NCBI GenBank assembly: GCA_017456285.1
Contig: JAFTJQ010000032.1
Span: 1 to 64,000, forward strand
DNA: 64,000 nt
Reading direction: 5' to 3'
DNA from: Lentisphaeria bacterium
Lineage (GTDB): Bacteria; Verrucomicrobiota; Lentisphaeria; Victivallales; Victivallaceae
Shown here: piece after piece, positions 1 through 8,631 of the stretch
Numbering within the stretch: the stretch's first letter is position 1
Layout of the letters: each line of letters opens with the position of its first letter
Notes under the pieces: model-generated
Database searches by the model: none
Seen by the model: only the letters and a program-made list of their open reading frames with translations
Told to the model about the DNA's origin: nothing
Position numbers and translations under genes: made by a program

Positions 1-418
1 ACAAAAGTACGAATGTCCTCATAATCAACACGATTATTTTTTTCTGGATTCTTCGCTTCGCTCTGAATGACGAGTTTGGAATTGCTCTGCCACCGTCGCA
101 AAATCAAGTTGCCGTCATGCAGAGGAGCGAAAGCGACGAAGCATCCAGTCTACGAGCCATTAGGCTCGCTTTTAGTCGTGCCACAAGCACGACACCTACC
201 ATAATTCTTAATTCTTAATTCTGAATTCTTAATTTTTTTAGCACGACACCTGCCGTAATTCATAATTCCCCTGTCCTCCATAGCCTTTGGCGGAGGGGGA
301 TGCATTCTTAATTTTTTAACTGCGGAGATTGAGGGGCGGAATTAGCCCCTCAAAAAAAAGCGGCAACTGCTACTAAATAAAAGCAGCAAGCAATGCTGCC
401 TTCATCGCACAAGCAAAA
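1..418. repeat. Intergenic repeat region, copy A
   Basis: No gene is seen here. The stretch holds short repeated phrases that return at 56764-57236 and 60298-60562: a TCCTCCATAGCCTTTGGCG core at about 275-293, the ATGCATTCTTAATT phrase at about 301-314, several ATTCTTAATT units around 205-235, and a CGTCATGCAGAGGAGCGA-type phrase near 112. A perfect 9-bp stem (329-337 with 345-353) is followed by an A-run, so it is not a standard terminator on either strand. It is probably the edge of a family of dispersed non-coding repeats. Confidence 0.6.
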
Positions 419-1381
419 CTATCTCAAGCCGACAGCGACACGGACTTTTTCCATAGTTTTTTCTGCTTCTGCACTTGCCCTTTTGGCTCCGTCACGCAAA
501 ATATCCCAGACATAATCAGGATTTTTTGCCAATTCATCACGGCGTGCCTGCATCGGAGCAAAATGTTCCTGCATTTTCTCAAAAAGTGCCTGTTTAGCAT
601 GCCCGTAACCATAATTACCCCCTCGGTAATTTGCTTCCATTTGAGCAATTTCTTCGGGAGTGGCAAAAAGTTTATAGAGGGCAAAAATATTACATTTAGT
701 CGGATCTTTCGGGTCTTCCATCGGAGTACTGTCGCTGACAATGCTCATAACTGTTTTGCGAATTGACTTCGGATTGCCGAAAATCGGAATGGTATTATTG
801 TAACTTTTTGACATTTTCTGTCCGTCAAGTCCCGGCACGACCGCAACCGCTTCAGGAATAATCTCCTCAGGAATAGTGAAAACTTCTCCATACAAATTAT
901 TAAATCGGATTGCCAAATCACGAGTAATTTCCAAATGCTGTTTCTGGTCTTTGCCGACCGGAACAAGTTCACTTTGATAGAGCAAAATATCTGCCGCCAT
1001 CAAAACCGGGTAAGAAAAAAGTCCGTTATTCGGCACAAAACCTTTAGCGATTTTGTCTTTGTAACTATGTGCTCTCTCCAGAAAACCGACGGTAGTAATG
1101 TTATTCAAAATCCACATAAGTTCAGTTACCTGCGGCACATCGGATTGACGGAAAAAAACTGTCCGCTCCGGCTTAATTCCGCAAGCAAGAAAGTCCAAAG
1201 CCAAGCCGAAAACTTGGTCACGCAATTTCTGCGGTTCAGGACCGGTGGTCAGTGAGTGATAATCAGCAATAAACAAAAAGGCTTCGCCCTTATCCTGCAA
1301 TTCGACGGCAGTTTTCATCATTCCGAAATAATTACCGATATGGGGGATTCCTGACGGTTGAATTCCACTTAAAATACGCAT
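419..1381 (-). CDS. trpS: Tryptophan--tRNA ligase
   Basis: Class I aminoacyl-tRNA synthetase that charges tRNA-Trp with tryptophan in the cytoplasm. The 320-residue protein has the HIGH-type signature as PSGIPHIGN at residues 9-17 and the KMSKS motif at 189-193, both in the normal places for a Rossmann-fold TrpRS. Its length is typical of bacterial TrpRS. The start is supported by a GAAAGGA ribosome-binding site just upstream (minus strand). It stands alone, with repeat-rich DNA downstream and a divergent redox gene pair upstream. No leader or T-box-like element is visible in the 227-nt gap to the next gene. Confidence 0.97.
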   Translation of the reverse strand: MRILSGIQPSGIPHIGNYFGMMKTAVELQDKGEAFLFIADYHSLTTGPEPQKLRDQVFGLALDFLACGIKPERTVFFRQSDVPQVTELMWILNNITTVGFLERAHSYKDKIAKGFVPNNGLFSYPVLMAADILLYQSELVPVGKDQKQHLEITRDLAIRFNNLYGEVFTIPEEIIPEAVAVVPGLDGQKMSKSYNNTIPIFGNPKSIRKTVMSIVSDSTPMEDPKDPTKCNIFALYKLFATPEEIAQMEANYRGGNYGYGHAKQALFEKMQEHFAPMQARRDELAKNPDYVWDILRDGAKRASAEAEKTMEKVRVAVGLR

Positions 1382-1545
1382 AAAAAAATCCTTTCACAAA
1401 ATTATTTAAATTAAAATCACTATAATATAATTCAATTTCAGAGATTTTGCAAATCAAACTTGCCTTTATAATGGTAAATTTCTTATCTGATTAACTAATA
1501 GCTTCCGCTGATAAAGATTATTAATCGCTTTTGACAAAAAAAAAC

Positions 1546-1573
1546 TTGATATTTCTTTTTGGCATGCTATAAT
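1546..1573 (+). promoter_or_regulatory. Sigma-70 type promoter of the thiol-redox pair
   Basis: A -35 box TTGATA (1546-1551) and a perfect -10 box TATAAT (1568-1573) are separated by 16 nt. They lie 35 nt upstream of the ATG at 1609, which has the RBS AAAGGAG. The rest of the 1382-1608 gap shows nothing else recognisable. Confidence 0.6.
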
Positions 1574-1608
1574 ATTTTAGAGTAATAACACAACGAAAGG
1601 AGATTTTT

Positions 1609-2097
1609 ATGAAAAAACTTTTAACCGCACTTTTAATGGGAACGCTCGCATTAACTTCGTGGGCGAACAATTTTGAGGGCTTCCTCACGAGCAGCAAAGA
1701 GGCTTTCGCCCAAGCCAAAGAGGATGGAAAAATCGTTTTCGCCCTCTTCTCCGGTACGGATTGGTGTCCGCCCTGCATGAGATTGGAGAAAAATGTTATC
1801 AGCAAAAAGGAATTTACCGAACAACTGGAGAGTAAATATGTTTTCCTCCTGCTTGACTTTCCACGCTATCGGCGGCTCAAGGAATCAACTGCCCGGCAAA
1901 ATAATTTACTGCTTGAGCGATACAAAGTCGATTCTTTCCCGACCATCGTTTTAATCGGTGCTGACGGAGAAATGCTGCAAAAATTCAACATGATTCCAAA
2001 TTCTTCCGTAAAAAGTTTTATGATGTGGTTCAATCACGAAACTGCTGAAACGTGGAAAAACTATCAGCAGAAAACGGAAAAGCAATCACTTAAATAA
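1609..2097 (+). CDS. Secreted thioredoxin-fold protein
   Basis: The 162-residue protein starts with a signal peptide (residues 1 to about 19, ending SWA) and continues as one thioredoxin-like domain. The redox motif WCPPC is at residues 52-56, and a SFPT segment supplies the usual cis-proline. It likely acts outside the cytoplasmic membrane as a thiol-disulfide reductase or oxidase. It sits 9 nt upstream of a DsbD-like gene, so it may take electrons from that membrane protein. The start has a strong RBS (AAAGGAG) and an upstream promoter. The sequence resembles the thioredoxin_7 / DUF255-like secreted group rather than classical TrxA. The exact substrate cannot be read from sequence. Confidence 0.85.
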   Translation: MKKLLTALLMGTLALTSWANNFEGFLTSSKEAFAQAKEDGKIVFALFSGTDWCPPCMRLEKNVISKKEFTEQLESKYVFLLLDFPRYRRLKESTARQNNLLLERYKVDSFPTIVLIGADGEMLQKFNMIPNSSVKSFMMWFNHETAETWKNYQQKTEKQSLK

Positions 2098-2106
2098 CGG
2101 ACAATT

Positions 2107-3627
2107 ATGAAATTCAGATTGATTAAAACTTTTTTATTTTCGCTTTTGCTCTGCGTCACCCCTTTTCTCAAGGGGAAAGAAGCAGAAAATTTCATCTGGT
2201 CGCTTGAAAACGACAAAATTATCCTCAAAGTAGCAAAATCGTGCTACGTTTACGCCGATAGTGTCCGCATCACGGCAATCGGTGAAAACGGTCAAACTCT
2301 TGAGTTGATTGCCCCAAAAAAAACTAATTATTCAGATGAGATGTCAGGCGATGTTTTAATCTACGGTTCGGGAAATCACGTTTGGCAGGCTCCGCAAAAA
2401 ATCAAGGGGGCGAAATTGGAGTTTCAAGGCTGTCAAGCCCCTGCCGACGGTCAATCGGGAATATGCTTTATGCCGCAGGATTTGAGTTTGGGAAATTTTG
2501 GCGAAATTAAAGGAAAATCAAGCGATTCATCACCCTCGGCAATCACAAATTTGCTCGATGAATTTACAGTTGCCGCAATGCTGGAGGGGGAAGTAAACAA
2601 GGAAGAATTTATCCGATTTTTAACTCAAGATACGAGTAAGGAACTGCCGATTGCTGATCCCCTTGCTTCTAAAGGGATATACTTGATGATTTTGCTGACT
2701 TTTGTCGGGGGATTACTGCTCAATTTCACCCCGTGTATTCTGCCGATGATTCCGATTAATTTGGCGATTATCGGAGCATCAGGCGACAGCCGCAAGGGGG
2801 TGATAAGAGGTTTAATTTACGGTCTGGGAATGATGCTTGCGTATGGGGTTCTCGGGCTAATGGTAATTTTCGGCGGTGCGAAATTCGGGGCGTTAAACTC
2901 CTCAAGCATCTTCAATTTTGTAATTGGGGTAATTTTTATCCTGCTCGGTTTGGCAATGCTGGATGTCGTACATTTGGACTTATCGAAATATCAGAACAAA
3001 ATAGACTTCAATCGCTGGAAAAATTCGCAAAATTTTTTAGCATTTATCATGGGAATTACAGCGGCATTGCTGGCAGGAGCATGCGTTGCTCCGGTAGTGC
3101 TGGCAATGCTGCTTGCCACCAGTCAAATGTACAATAACGGCGAATACTACGGCTTGCTTTTGCCTTTTATTTTCGGTGCAGGAATGGCATTGCCGTGGCC
3201 GATTGCCGGTAAAACTTTAGCGATTTTGCCGAAGCCGGGGCGATATATGATCTATATCAAGTACATTTTTGCAATAGCAATTTTTGCAATGGCGATCTAT
3301 TACATTGTAATCGGTTTCAAATTGCAATCCCCTGAATTTAACAGCCAAAAAGAGATTGCCAAACTTGAAACTGCCCTCGATGAAGCAAAAAACAGCAAAA
3401 AAGCAATTTTAATTGACTTCTGGGCAAGCTGGTGCAAAAATTGCAGTTCCATGAAGAAAAATGTTATCCAAAGTGCTGAAGTTCAAGAACTTATAAAGAG
3501 AGAATTTATATTCTGCGAATTTCAAGCAGAAAAGTTTGATAATGAAGAAGTTAGAGAAATTTTAAATTATTTCAATATCAAGGGATTACCTGCTTTTGTA
3601 ATCCTATCGCCACCGGAACAAAAATAG
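2107..3627 (+). CDS. DsbD-like thiol:disulfide interchange protein
   Basis: DsbD moves reducing equivalents from cytoplasmic thioredoxin across the membrane. This 506-residue protein has all three expected parts. A signal peptide (1 to about 23) precedes an N-terminal periplasmic domain with the cysteine pair FQGC...GICF. A multi-helix membrane core (about residues 190-410) carries one cysteine in FTPCILPM and one in AGACVAPV, the two membrane cysteines of the family. The C-terminal thioredoxin domain has WCKNC. It forms an operon with the secreted thioredoxin upstream. Length is slightly below that of E. coli DsbD. It ends at a TAG stop. Confidence 0.9.
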   Translation: MKFRLIKTFLFSLLLCVTPFLKGKEAENFIWSLENDKIILKVAKSCYVYADSVRITAIGENGQTLELIAPKKTNYSDEMSGDVLIYGSGNHVWQAPQKIKGAKLEFQGCQAPADGQSGICFMPQDLSLGNFGEIKGKSSDSSPSAITNLLDEFTVAAMLEGEVNKEEFIRFLTQDTSKELPIADPLASKGIYLMILLTFVGGLLLNFTPCILPMIPINLAIIGASGDSRKGVIRGLIYGLGMMLAYGVLGLMVIFGGAKFGALNSSSIFNFVIGVIFILLGLAMLDVVHLDLSKYQNKIDFNRWKNSQNFLAFIMGITAALLAGACVAPVVLAMLLATSQMYNNGEYYGLLLPFIFGAGMALPWPIAGKTLAILPKPGRYMIYIKYIFAIAIFAMAIYYIVIGFKLQSPEFNSQKEIAKLETALDEAKNSKKAILIDFWASWCKNCSSMKKNVIQSAEVQELIKREFIFCEFQAEKFDNEEVREILNYFNIKGLPAFVILSPPEQK

Positions 3628-3658
3628 ATTTAACTTGTGAATAAACTTGAGCAAATAT

Positions 3659-3708
3659 AAGCAATGGACAAGTCGGAGTTTTTATCTCCGAGTTGTCCAT
3701 ATTTGCTT
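3659..3708. terminator. Long imperfect hairpin between convergent genes
   Basis: AAGCAA, TGGACAA and TCGGAG (3659-3678) pair with CTCCGA, TTGTCCA and TTGCTT (3686-3708), with single-base bulges, giving about 19 paired bases. It lies between the convergent dsbD-like gene (+) and the cyclophilin gene (-), where a two-way terminator is expected. There is no clean U-run on either side, so it may instead be a small palindromic repeat element. Confidence 0.4.
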
Positions 3709-3778
3709 ATGCTTTCAAAATTGCTTGACGCCATTTCAAAAACTGAATATAACGAAAGATTTTTTTAATTCAATACAA

Positions 3779-4279
3779 TTAATCGCTAATTTCCACGTCG
3801 TAGATTACCACATTTTCGGTCGGAACATCTTGGTGCGGATAACGTGAAGAGGTTTTTACTTTAGAAATTTTGTCAAGCACATCCTCGCCTGAAACTAATT
3901 TCCCGAAAACGCAATAGCCGAATCCTGACGGAGTAGGCGAACGGAAATCCAGAAAATCATTGTCAACGCTATTGATAAAAAACTGTGAAGTTGCACTATC
4001 AATAACGCTTGTTCGTGCCATAGCAATTGTGCCACGCTTATTGCTGATTTGATTCATCGCCTCATTTTTAATCGGAGCTTTAGTCTCTTTCTGGTTAAAA
4101 TCGGTATCAAATCCACCGCCTTGGATCATAAATCCGTCGATTACCCGATGAAAAATGGTGTTTTTGTAGAAACCATCTTTGGCATAACTTAAAAAATTTG
4201 CAACAGTTGTCGGTGCTTCTTTGTCAAAAAGTTCCAATTCCATATCGCCTAAACTTGTTTTAATTGTGACTTTACTCAT
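3779..4279 (-). CDS. Peptidyl-prolyl cis-trans isomerase, cyclophilin type
   Basis: Cyclophilins isomerise X-Pro bonds during folding. The 166-residue form begins [18 protein letters not shown] and contains the family core: [25 protein letters not shown] and [14 protein letters not shown]. No signal peptide is present, so it is probably cytoplasmic. The start at 4279 is preferred over an in-frame ATG at 4324, because a perfect AAGGAGA RBS lies 5 nt upstream of 4279 and the longer form would overlap the upstream gene. It is the last gene of a four-gene minus-strand operon with two aminotransferases and an Lrp regulator. Confidence 0.93.
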   Translation of the reverse strand: MSKVTIKTSLGDMELELFDKEAPTTVANFLSYAKDGFYKNTIFHRVIDGFMIQGGGFDTDFNQKETKAPIKNEAMNQISNKRGTIAMARTSVIDSATSQFFINSVDNDFLDFRSPTPSGFGYCVFGKLVSGEDVLDKISKVKTSSRYPHQDVPTENVVIYDVEISD

Positions 4280-4308
4280 TTTTATCTCCTTAAGTATTTG
4301 ATTATCAA

Positions 4309-5493
4309 CTATTTTTGTTTGCATGACTCAACAAAAAGTTTAATTCTTTTCATTGCCTCGTAAATTTCATTAATGCTCGTTGCATAGCAGCAGCGGACAA
4401 ATCCTTCACCGCTGGCACCGAATGCCGCCCCCGGCACAACTGCAACTTGCTGTTGCTCCAAAAGCCCTTTAGCGAACTCTTTGGAACTTAAGCCCGTCGA
4501 AGTAATATTCGGAAAAGCATAGAATGCTCCTTTAGGCAAATGGCACTTAAGTCCCATCTCGTTAAAGGCTTTGACCATAACATTTCTCCGCTCGCAGTAT
4601 GAGTCACGCATTTTCATCATTGCTTTCTTTCCGTGGCGGAGAGCCTCAATCGCCGCCTCTTGACTGGTGGTGTTGGCACTCATAATTCCGTACTGGTGAA
4701 TTTTCATCATTGCATCAATAATTTCTGCGGGGCCGCAGGCGTATCCGACACGCCACCCGGTCATCGCAAATGCCTTTGAGAAGCCGTGGAGGAAAATTGT
4801 TCGCTCCCGCATTCCCGGCAATGCCGCAATTGAGTGGTGTTCGATATTGTCATAGGTCAATTCCGAATAAATTTCGTCAGTAATAACCACTAAATCGTGC
4901 TTAATTGCCAAATCTGCAATGCCTTGCAAATTCTCTAAATCCATTACCGCACCCGTCGGATTGCATGGGAAGTTAAGCAAAAGCACTTTGCTCTTCGGCG
5001 TAATGTATTTTACCAAAGTTTCCGGAGTTAAGGCAAAAGCATCTTTCTCATAAGTAGGAACAGAAACAGGAATACCGTGTGCCATAGTAATTTCAGCAGG
5101 GTAAGAGACAAAGCATGGTTCAGTATAAATGACCTCATCCCCCGGAGAAAGCAATGCTCGCATTGCAATATCAAGTGCTTCACTGACGCCGACAGTAACA
5201 ATACACTCATTTTCCCATGCATAACTTACATGATAATTACTTTTTATATACTTGACAATCTCCTTACGCAAAGCAGGAATACCCAAATTTGAGGTATAGG
5301 CGGTATGACCTTTCTCCAAAGAAAAAAGTCCGCTCTCAACAATATTCCACGGAGTGACGAAATCTGGTTCGCCTACTCCCAAACTTATCACATTGCCGCT
5401 CATATTATTAACCAGCTCAAAAAATTCTCTGATTCCGCTTTTGGGGAGAGCTGCAATGTGAGAAGCTACATAATTTTTTTTATTTTCACCCAT
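4309..5493 (-). CDS. PLP-dependent aminotransferase, class I/II (AspC/PatA-like)
   Basis: Fold-type I aminotransferase of 394 residues. It shows [10 protein letters not shown] (substrate/PLP region), [11 protein letters not shown] (PLP pyridine Asp), the Schiff-base lysine in [16 protein letters not shown], and a C-terminal arginine region ([10 protein letters not shown]). The N-terminus [10 protein letters not shown] is typical of aspartate/aromatic aminotransferases of subgroup I-gamma. It probably transfers amino groups between an amino acid and 2-oxoglutarate in the cytoplasm; the exact substrate is not clear. It lies 20 nt downstream of an Lrp-type regulator and is very likely co-transcribed with it. 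Confidence 0.9.
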   Translation of the reverse strand: MGENKKNYVASHIAALPKSGIREFFELVNNMSGNVISLGVGEPDFVTPWNIVESGLFSLEKGHTAYTSNLGIPALRKEIVKYIKSNYHVSYAWENECIVTVGVSEALDIAMRALLSPGDEVIYTEPCFVSYPAEITMAHGIPVSVPTYEKDAFALTPETLVKYITPKSKVLLLNFPCNPTGAVMDLENLQGIADLAIKHDLVVITDEIYSELTYDNIEHHSIAALPGMRERTIFLHGFSKAFAMTGWRVGYACGPAEIIDAMMKIHQYGIMSANTTSQEAAIEALRHGKKAMMKMRDSYCERRNVMVKAFNEMGLKCHLPKGAFYAFPNITSTGLSSKEFAKGLLEQQQVAVVPGAAFGASGEGFVRCCYATSINEIYEAMKRIKLFVESCKQK

Positions 5494-5513
5494 AAATTAA
5501 ATACCTGTTTTTT

Positions 5514-5999
5514 TTAAGGACACACTTTTAACCGTTCATACTCATCGGTAAACTCAATGGTTTTACCTGCTTCCTTATACTTTTTCAACTGAAATGAAGT
5601 CGCAGTAGAAAGGACTCCCTCAATAGTTGAGAGTTTCTCCGAAACAAATCCCGCAACCTCCTGCAAAGTATCGCCCTCAACAGTCAGAAGCAAGTCATAT
5701 CCGCCAGAAACCAATGCCAATTCTTTGACTTCATCAAAGAGGGCAATTCTTTTTGCCACCTTATCGAATCCGCCGTCACGCTGCGGAGTAACTTTAACCT
5801 CGATAAGTGCCTGAACTTTTTTTGCACCGCTCAATGCCGCCTCATTGACAATCACAGTATAACCGCAAACGATTTTGTTTTTCTCCAAAGTTTGCACAAT
5901 TTCATCTGCTTCAGCGACGGAAATATTCAATCTATCGGCAATTTCCTGACAACTGATGCGGGAATTTTCACGCAACAAATTCAAAACTTTATTCTGCAT
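5514..5999 (-). CDS. Lrp/AsnC family transcriptional regulator
   Basis: The 161-residue protein has an N-terminal winged helix-turn-helix (about residues 1-60, with SCQEIADRLNIS) and a C-terminal RAM/ligand-binding domain (GGYDLLLTVEGDTLQEV). Lrp-family proteins sense amino acids as octamers or dimers. It lies between two aminotransferase genes with gaps of 12 and 20 nt, so it probably controls this operon in response to an amino acid. A RBS (AAAGGAG) precedes the ATG. Confidence 0.92.
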   Translation of the reverse strand: MQNKVLNLLRENSRISCQEIADRLNISVAEADEIVQTLEKNKIVCGYTVIVNEAALSGAKKVQALIEVKVTPQRDGGFDKVAKRIALFDEVKELALVSGGYDLLLTVEGDTLQEVAGFVSEKLSTIEGVLSTATSFQLKKYKEAGKTIEFTDEYERLKVCP

Positions 6000-6011
6000 A
6001 ATTTGCTCCTT

Positions 6012-7211
6012 TTAATTACTTGATTTCACTTCAGCAACGGCATTTTTGATGCTTTCACGGGAGTTTTCAATAACATTCTCACCGACACAGAAAGCGAACC
6101 GCACATAACCCTTTTTGCCGAATCCGCTTCCGGGTACTGCCAAAACTCGGTGTTTAGTTAAAATTTCAACAAAAACTTTCTCATCCTCAACCGGAGATTT
6201 TACAAAAAAGTAAAATGCGCCTTTGGGCATGGTGAATTCCAGTCCTGCTTCTTGCAAAACATCTGCCATTAAATTTCTGCGATTGCGGTAAACATTCATA
6301 TCTGCTTCACTATCAAGGCAATCCGCAATAATTCGCTGTGCCATCGCCGGAGCATTCACAAATCCCAAAATGCGGTTTGCAAGAATTAAACCATTCATCA
6401 ATTCAGCAGAATTTTCAATTTTCGGATTTACCGCGATGTAACCGATACGCTCGCCAGCAAGCGACAAAGTCTTTGAGTATGAACCAATTACAACTGAATT
6501 AGTACAAACATCGAAAACAGACGGAATTTCCGCTCCGTCGTAATTCAAAAAGCGGTAAGGCTCATCGGCAATCAAATAGATTACTGTACCGAATTCTTTT
6601 GATTTGCGTTCAATGATTTCTCCCAAAGCCTCCATCTCCGCTCGGCTGTAAATTTGTCCGGTCGGGTTATGCGGAGAGTTGATAATTACCGCACGGGTTT
6701 TCTCGTTAAAAGCGGCTTCCAATTTCGCCAAGTCAAGTTCAAATGTGAAATCTTTTGATTCAACAGGAACTAATTTACCGCCGAAATTTGAGGTATAAAA
6801 ACCATACTCAACAAAATAGGGCGATGGCACAATTACTTCATCGTCTTTGTCCAGCACGCTGCGGAAAAAAACATTCAAGCCACCTGCCGCTCCGCAAGTC
6901 ATAATCACATTGGACATCGGAATTTCATTACCCTGCTCTATTGAAAGTTTTTTCGCCAATTTTTCACGCACTTGAGGGAAGCCCGCATTAGGCATGTAAC
7001 CGTGTGCAAAAGGTTCCAGCGAGTGGGCGGCAATATTTTCAATACTTTTCTGCACACTCTGCGGAACAGGCAAGTCAGGATTGCCCAAGCTGAAGTCATA
7101 CACTTTGTCCGCACCGTATTTTTTCTTTAATTCAATTCCTGCCTCAAACATCTTTCTGATCATTGATGAATTAGCAAGAAAACCTTTAATTTGGTCATTT
7201 AATAATTTCAT
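6012..7211 (-). CDS. PLP-dependent aminotransferase, class I/II
   Basis: A second fold-type I aminotransferase, 399 residues, the first gene of the operon. It has NSPHNPTGQIYS, LIADEPYRFLNYDG, and the PLP lysine in GSYSKTLSLAGERIGYIAV. The N-terminal YDFSLGNPDLPVP is characteristic of a group of pyridoxal-phosphate aminotransferases often annotated as generic enzymes. It is only distantly similar to the other aminotransferase in the same operon, so the pair does not look like a recent duplication. The specific substrate is unknown. Confidence 0.88.
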   Translation of the reverse strand: MKLLNDQIKGFLANSSMIRKMFEAGIELKKKYGADKVYDFSLGNPDLPVPQSVQKSIENIAAHSLEPFAHGYMPNAGFPQVREKLAKKLSIEQGNEIPMSNVIMTCGAAGGLNVFFRSVLDKDDEVIVPSPYFVEYGFYTSNFGGKLVPVESKDFTFELDLAKLEAAFNEKTRAVIINSPHNPTGQIYSRAEMEALGEIIERKSKEFGTVIYLIADEPYRFLNYDGAEIPSVFDVCTNSVVIGSYSKTLSLAGERIGYIAVNPKIENSAELMNGLILANRILGFVNAPAMAQRIIADCLDSEADMNVYRNRRNLMADVLQEAGLEFTMPKGAFYFFVKSPVEDEKVFVEILTKHRVLAVPGSGFGKKGYVRFAFCVGENVIENSRESIKNAVAEVKSSN

Positions 7212-7325
7212 AACTTAATCCTTTCATTCAATCAAAAAAATCATTTCTTTAATTTAGCACATTTTTGCAATAGTACAAGTTGACTTTTTTATTTTTATAT
7301 ATAATAAAAGAAAAAAGGAGAATTT

Positions 7326-7637
7326 ATGGCAAAAAAAATGAAACGACGGCAGACGCAAACTGATGACAAAGTGCGAAATGATACCGAAAAAGCCTTGCTG
7401 CAACGAGCCTTGGGATTCGAACAGCAGGAGGTCTATCTGGAGGATATAATTGATAAAAAAAGCGGAGAAGTTATGGAACTTACCAAGCGGAAAGTCGTAA
7501 AAAAAACAATTCCCCCTGACGTAAGGGCTCTGCTTTTTTGGCTAAAAAATCGCTATCCTGAAAGTTGGCGGGATCGAGTGGAATTAGCCGATGACAGCGA
7601 CTCTTACGATTTTGATTCTGATGAAATGGAGTTATAA
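7326..7637 (+). CDS. Small protein resembling a phage terminase small-subunit C-terminal domain
   Basis: A 103-residue, highly charged protein. A lysine-rich N-terminus leads to KALLQRALGFEQQEVY, a GEVMELTKRKVVKKTIPPD segment, then ALLFWLKNRYPESWRDR. The order ALG(F/Y)...KKTxPPDxxALxFWLKNRxPxxWRD is one I associate with small phage DNA-packaging or helix-turn-helix proteins in gut phages and prophages. No other phage gene is nearby, so it may be a domesticated remnant. The start is supported by an AAAAAAGGAG RBS. The C-terminus is acidic. Its function here is unknown. Confidence 0.6.
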   Translation: MAKKMKRRQTQTDDKVRNDTEKALLQRALGFEQQEVYLEDIIDKKSGEVMELTKRKVVKKTIPPDVRALLFWLKNRYPESWRDRVELADDSDSYDFDSDEMEL

Positions 7638-7664
7638 AATTTAACTACGCCGTAATTATCACAC

Positions 7665-7716
7665 AAAAAAAGACTGCCGCATACCCATAAAAAAAGGTTT
7701 TGCCACAGTCTTTTTT
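7665..7716. terminator. Two-way terminator-like hairpin
   Basis: The stem AAAAAAAGACTG (7665-7676) pairs with CAGTCTTTTTT (7706-7716) around a 29-nt loop, giving U-runs in both directions. It sits between the convergent terminase-like gene (+) and the ferredoxin gene (-). Confidence 0.5.
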
Positions 7717-7729
7717 GCAATGCAATAAA

Positions 7730-7903
7730 TTACTGCAAAGAAATTGCTTCGTTGGGGCATTCGCCGGTGCAAGCACCGCAATCAATGCACTCTGCTTCGT
7801 TAACGCAAGCAACGCCATCAACCATAGAGATAGCACCTACGGGGCAAGCGCCTACGCAAGCTTCGCAACCAACACAATTGTCCTTATTTACACATGCAGC
7901 CAT
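7730..7903 (-). CDS. Ferredoxin, 2[4Fe-4S]
   Basis: A short 57-residue gene starting MAACVNKDNCVGCEACVGAC. Two classic cluster motifs are present, CVGCEACVGACP and CIDCGACTGECP, which bind two [4Fe-4S] clusters and make it a clostridial-type electron carrier. Such ferredoxins serve fermentative and anaerobic enzymes (hydrogenase, PFOR, radical SAM proteins), so the host is probably anaerobic. The RBS AAGGAG lies just upstream of the ATG. It is a single-gene unit. Confidence 0.95.
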   Translation of the reverse strand: MAACVNKDNCVGCEACVGACPVGAISMVDGVACVNEAECIDCGACTGECPNEAISLQ

Positions 7904-8065
7904 TTTTTTTCTCCTTGTTAAAAGTTAAATGTAAGCTGTTGTTTCCCATCTGACATTAATATATCACGGTTTATCAAAAATGCAAGAACTTTTTGAAAAT
8001 AACTCAATAAATATTATTATCGCCCTCAAAAGCAATAAAAATATCTTGAAAAAATCAAAAAAAAT

Positions 8066-8096
8066 AAACTCGCCCGATTTTTCATCAGACGAGTTT
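8066..8096 (-). terminator. Rho-independent terminator
   Basis: On the minus strand AAACTCG (8096-8090) pairs with CGAGTTT (8072-8066) and is followed by a T-rich run. It lies 26 nt downstream of the 58-residue protein gene. The stretch between it and the ferredoxin start (8097-8121 and 7904-8065) shows no other feature. Confidence 0.65.
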
Positions 8097-8121
8097 CATT
8101 TAAGACTAAAAAGGAATTCAA

Positions 8122-8298
8122 TTACTTTTTAGCTTTGTCCCAAGTAGCTTTGTTTACGAAAGCTGTCAGGTTACGGCCGTCAGCAGTTTTAGCTTTGAAA
8201 GCATAACGTTTGTTACCTTCTGCGCCATAGGCTACGAAATCAATTACTTCTGCTTCGACTTTTTTCTTTTCTTTGACATCATAGAAAGAATGTTTCAT
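8122..8298 (-). CDS. Small conserved-looking basic protein
   Basis: A 58-residue lysine-rich protein, MKHSFYDVKEKKKVEAEVID followed by GNKRYAFKAKTADGRNLTAFV and ending WDKAKK. Alternating hydrophobic residues suggest a small beta-barrel or SH3-like fold. An AAGGAGACAAAAA leader precedes the start, and a clean terminator follows the stop, so it is a real single-gene unit. I do not recognise the family with certainty. Small proteins of this style occur in PVC and Bacteroidota genomes, possibly bound to nucleic acid. No function is claimed. Confidence 0.75.
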   Translation of the reverse strand: MKHSFYDVKEKKKVEAEVIDFVAYGAEGNKRYAFKAKTADGRNLTAFVNKATWDKAKK

Positions 8299-8550
8299 TT
8301 TTTGTCTCCTTTTTAGTTAATAATTTAACGGGTTACTCTAATTATAGCTCATTTTTTTGAATAAGCAAGTCTTTTTTTGAAAAAAAATGAAAAAAAATCG
8401 ATTTTTTTTTGAAAAATCACGTTTTTAGGCGAAAAATCAACGATTTACAACTTTTAAGTCGCAAAATTCTTGAACTTGCAATTTTTTTCAAAAAAACTGC
8501 ATTTTTGAAAATTTAACAGTTGTAAAAAAATTTTACTGTCGCTTTCAGGG

Positions 8551-8578
8551 TTGCAAATTTTTTTTCTTATGATATATT
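8551..8578 (+). promoter_or_regulatory. Promoter of the alpha/beta hydrolase gene
   Basis: TTGCAA (8551-8556) and TATATT (8573-8578) are spaced 16 nt apart, 53 nt before the ATG at 8632. The remaining 8299-8550 is extremely A/T-rich with many A and T tracts, which could bend DNA or act as an UP element; nothing else is visible in it. Confidence 0.45.
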
Positions 8579-8631
8579 AAAACAACTTGCAACACTGATT
8601 TTTTTAATTCAACCAAAGAACGAGGTAATAT

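Noticed and set aside
329-353. Hairpin near the trpS 3' side as an intrinsic terminator
   Set aside because: The T-run precedes rather than follows the stem on the trpS strand, so the order is wrong for an intrinsic terminator.
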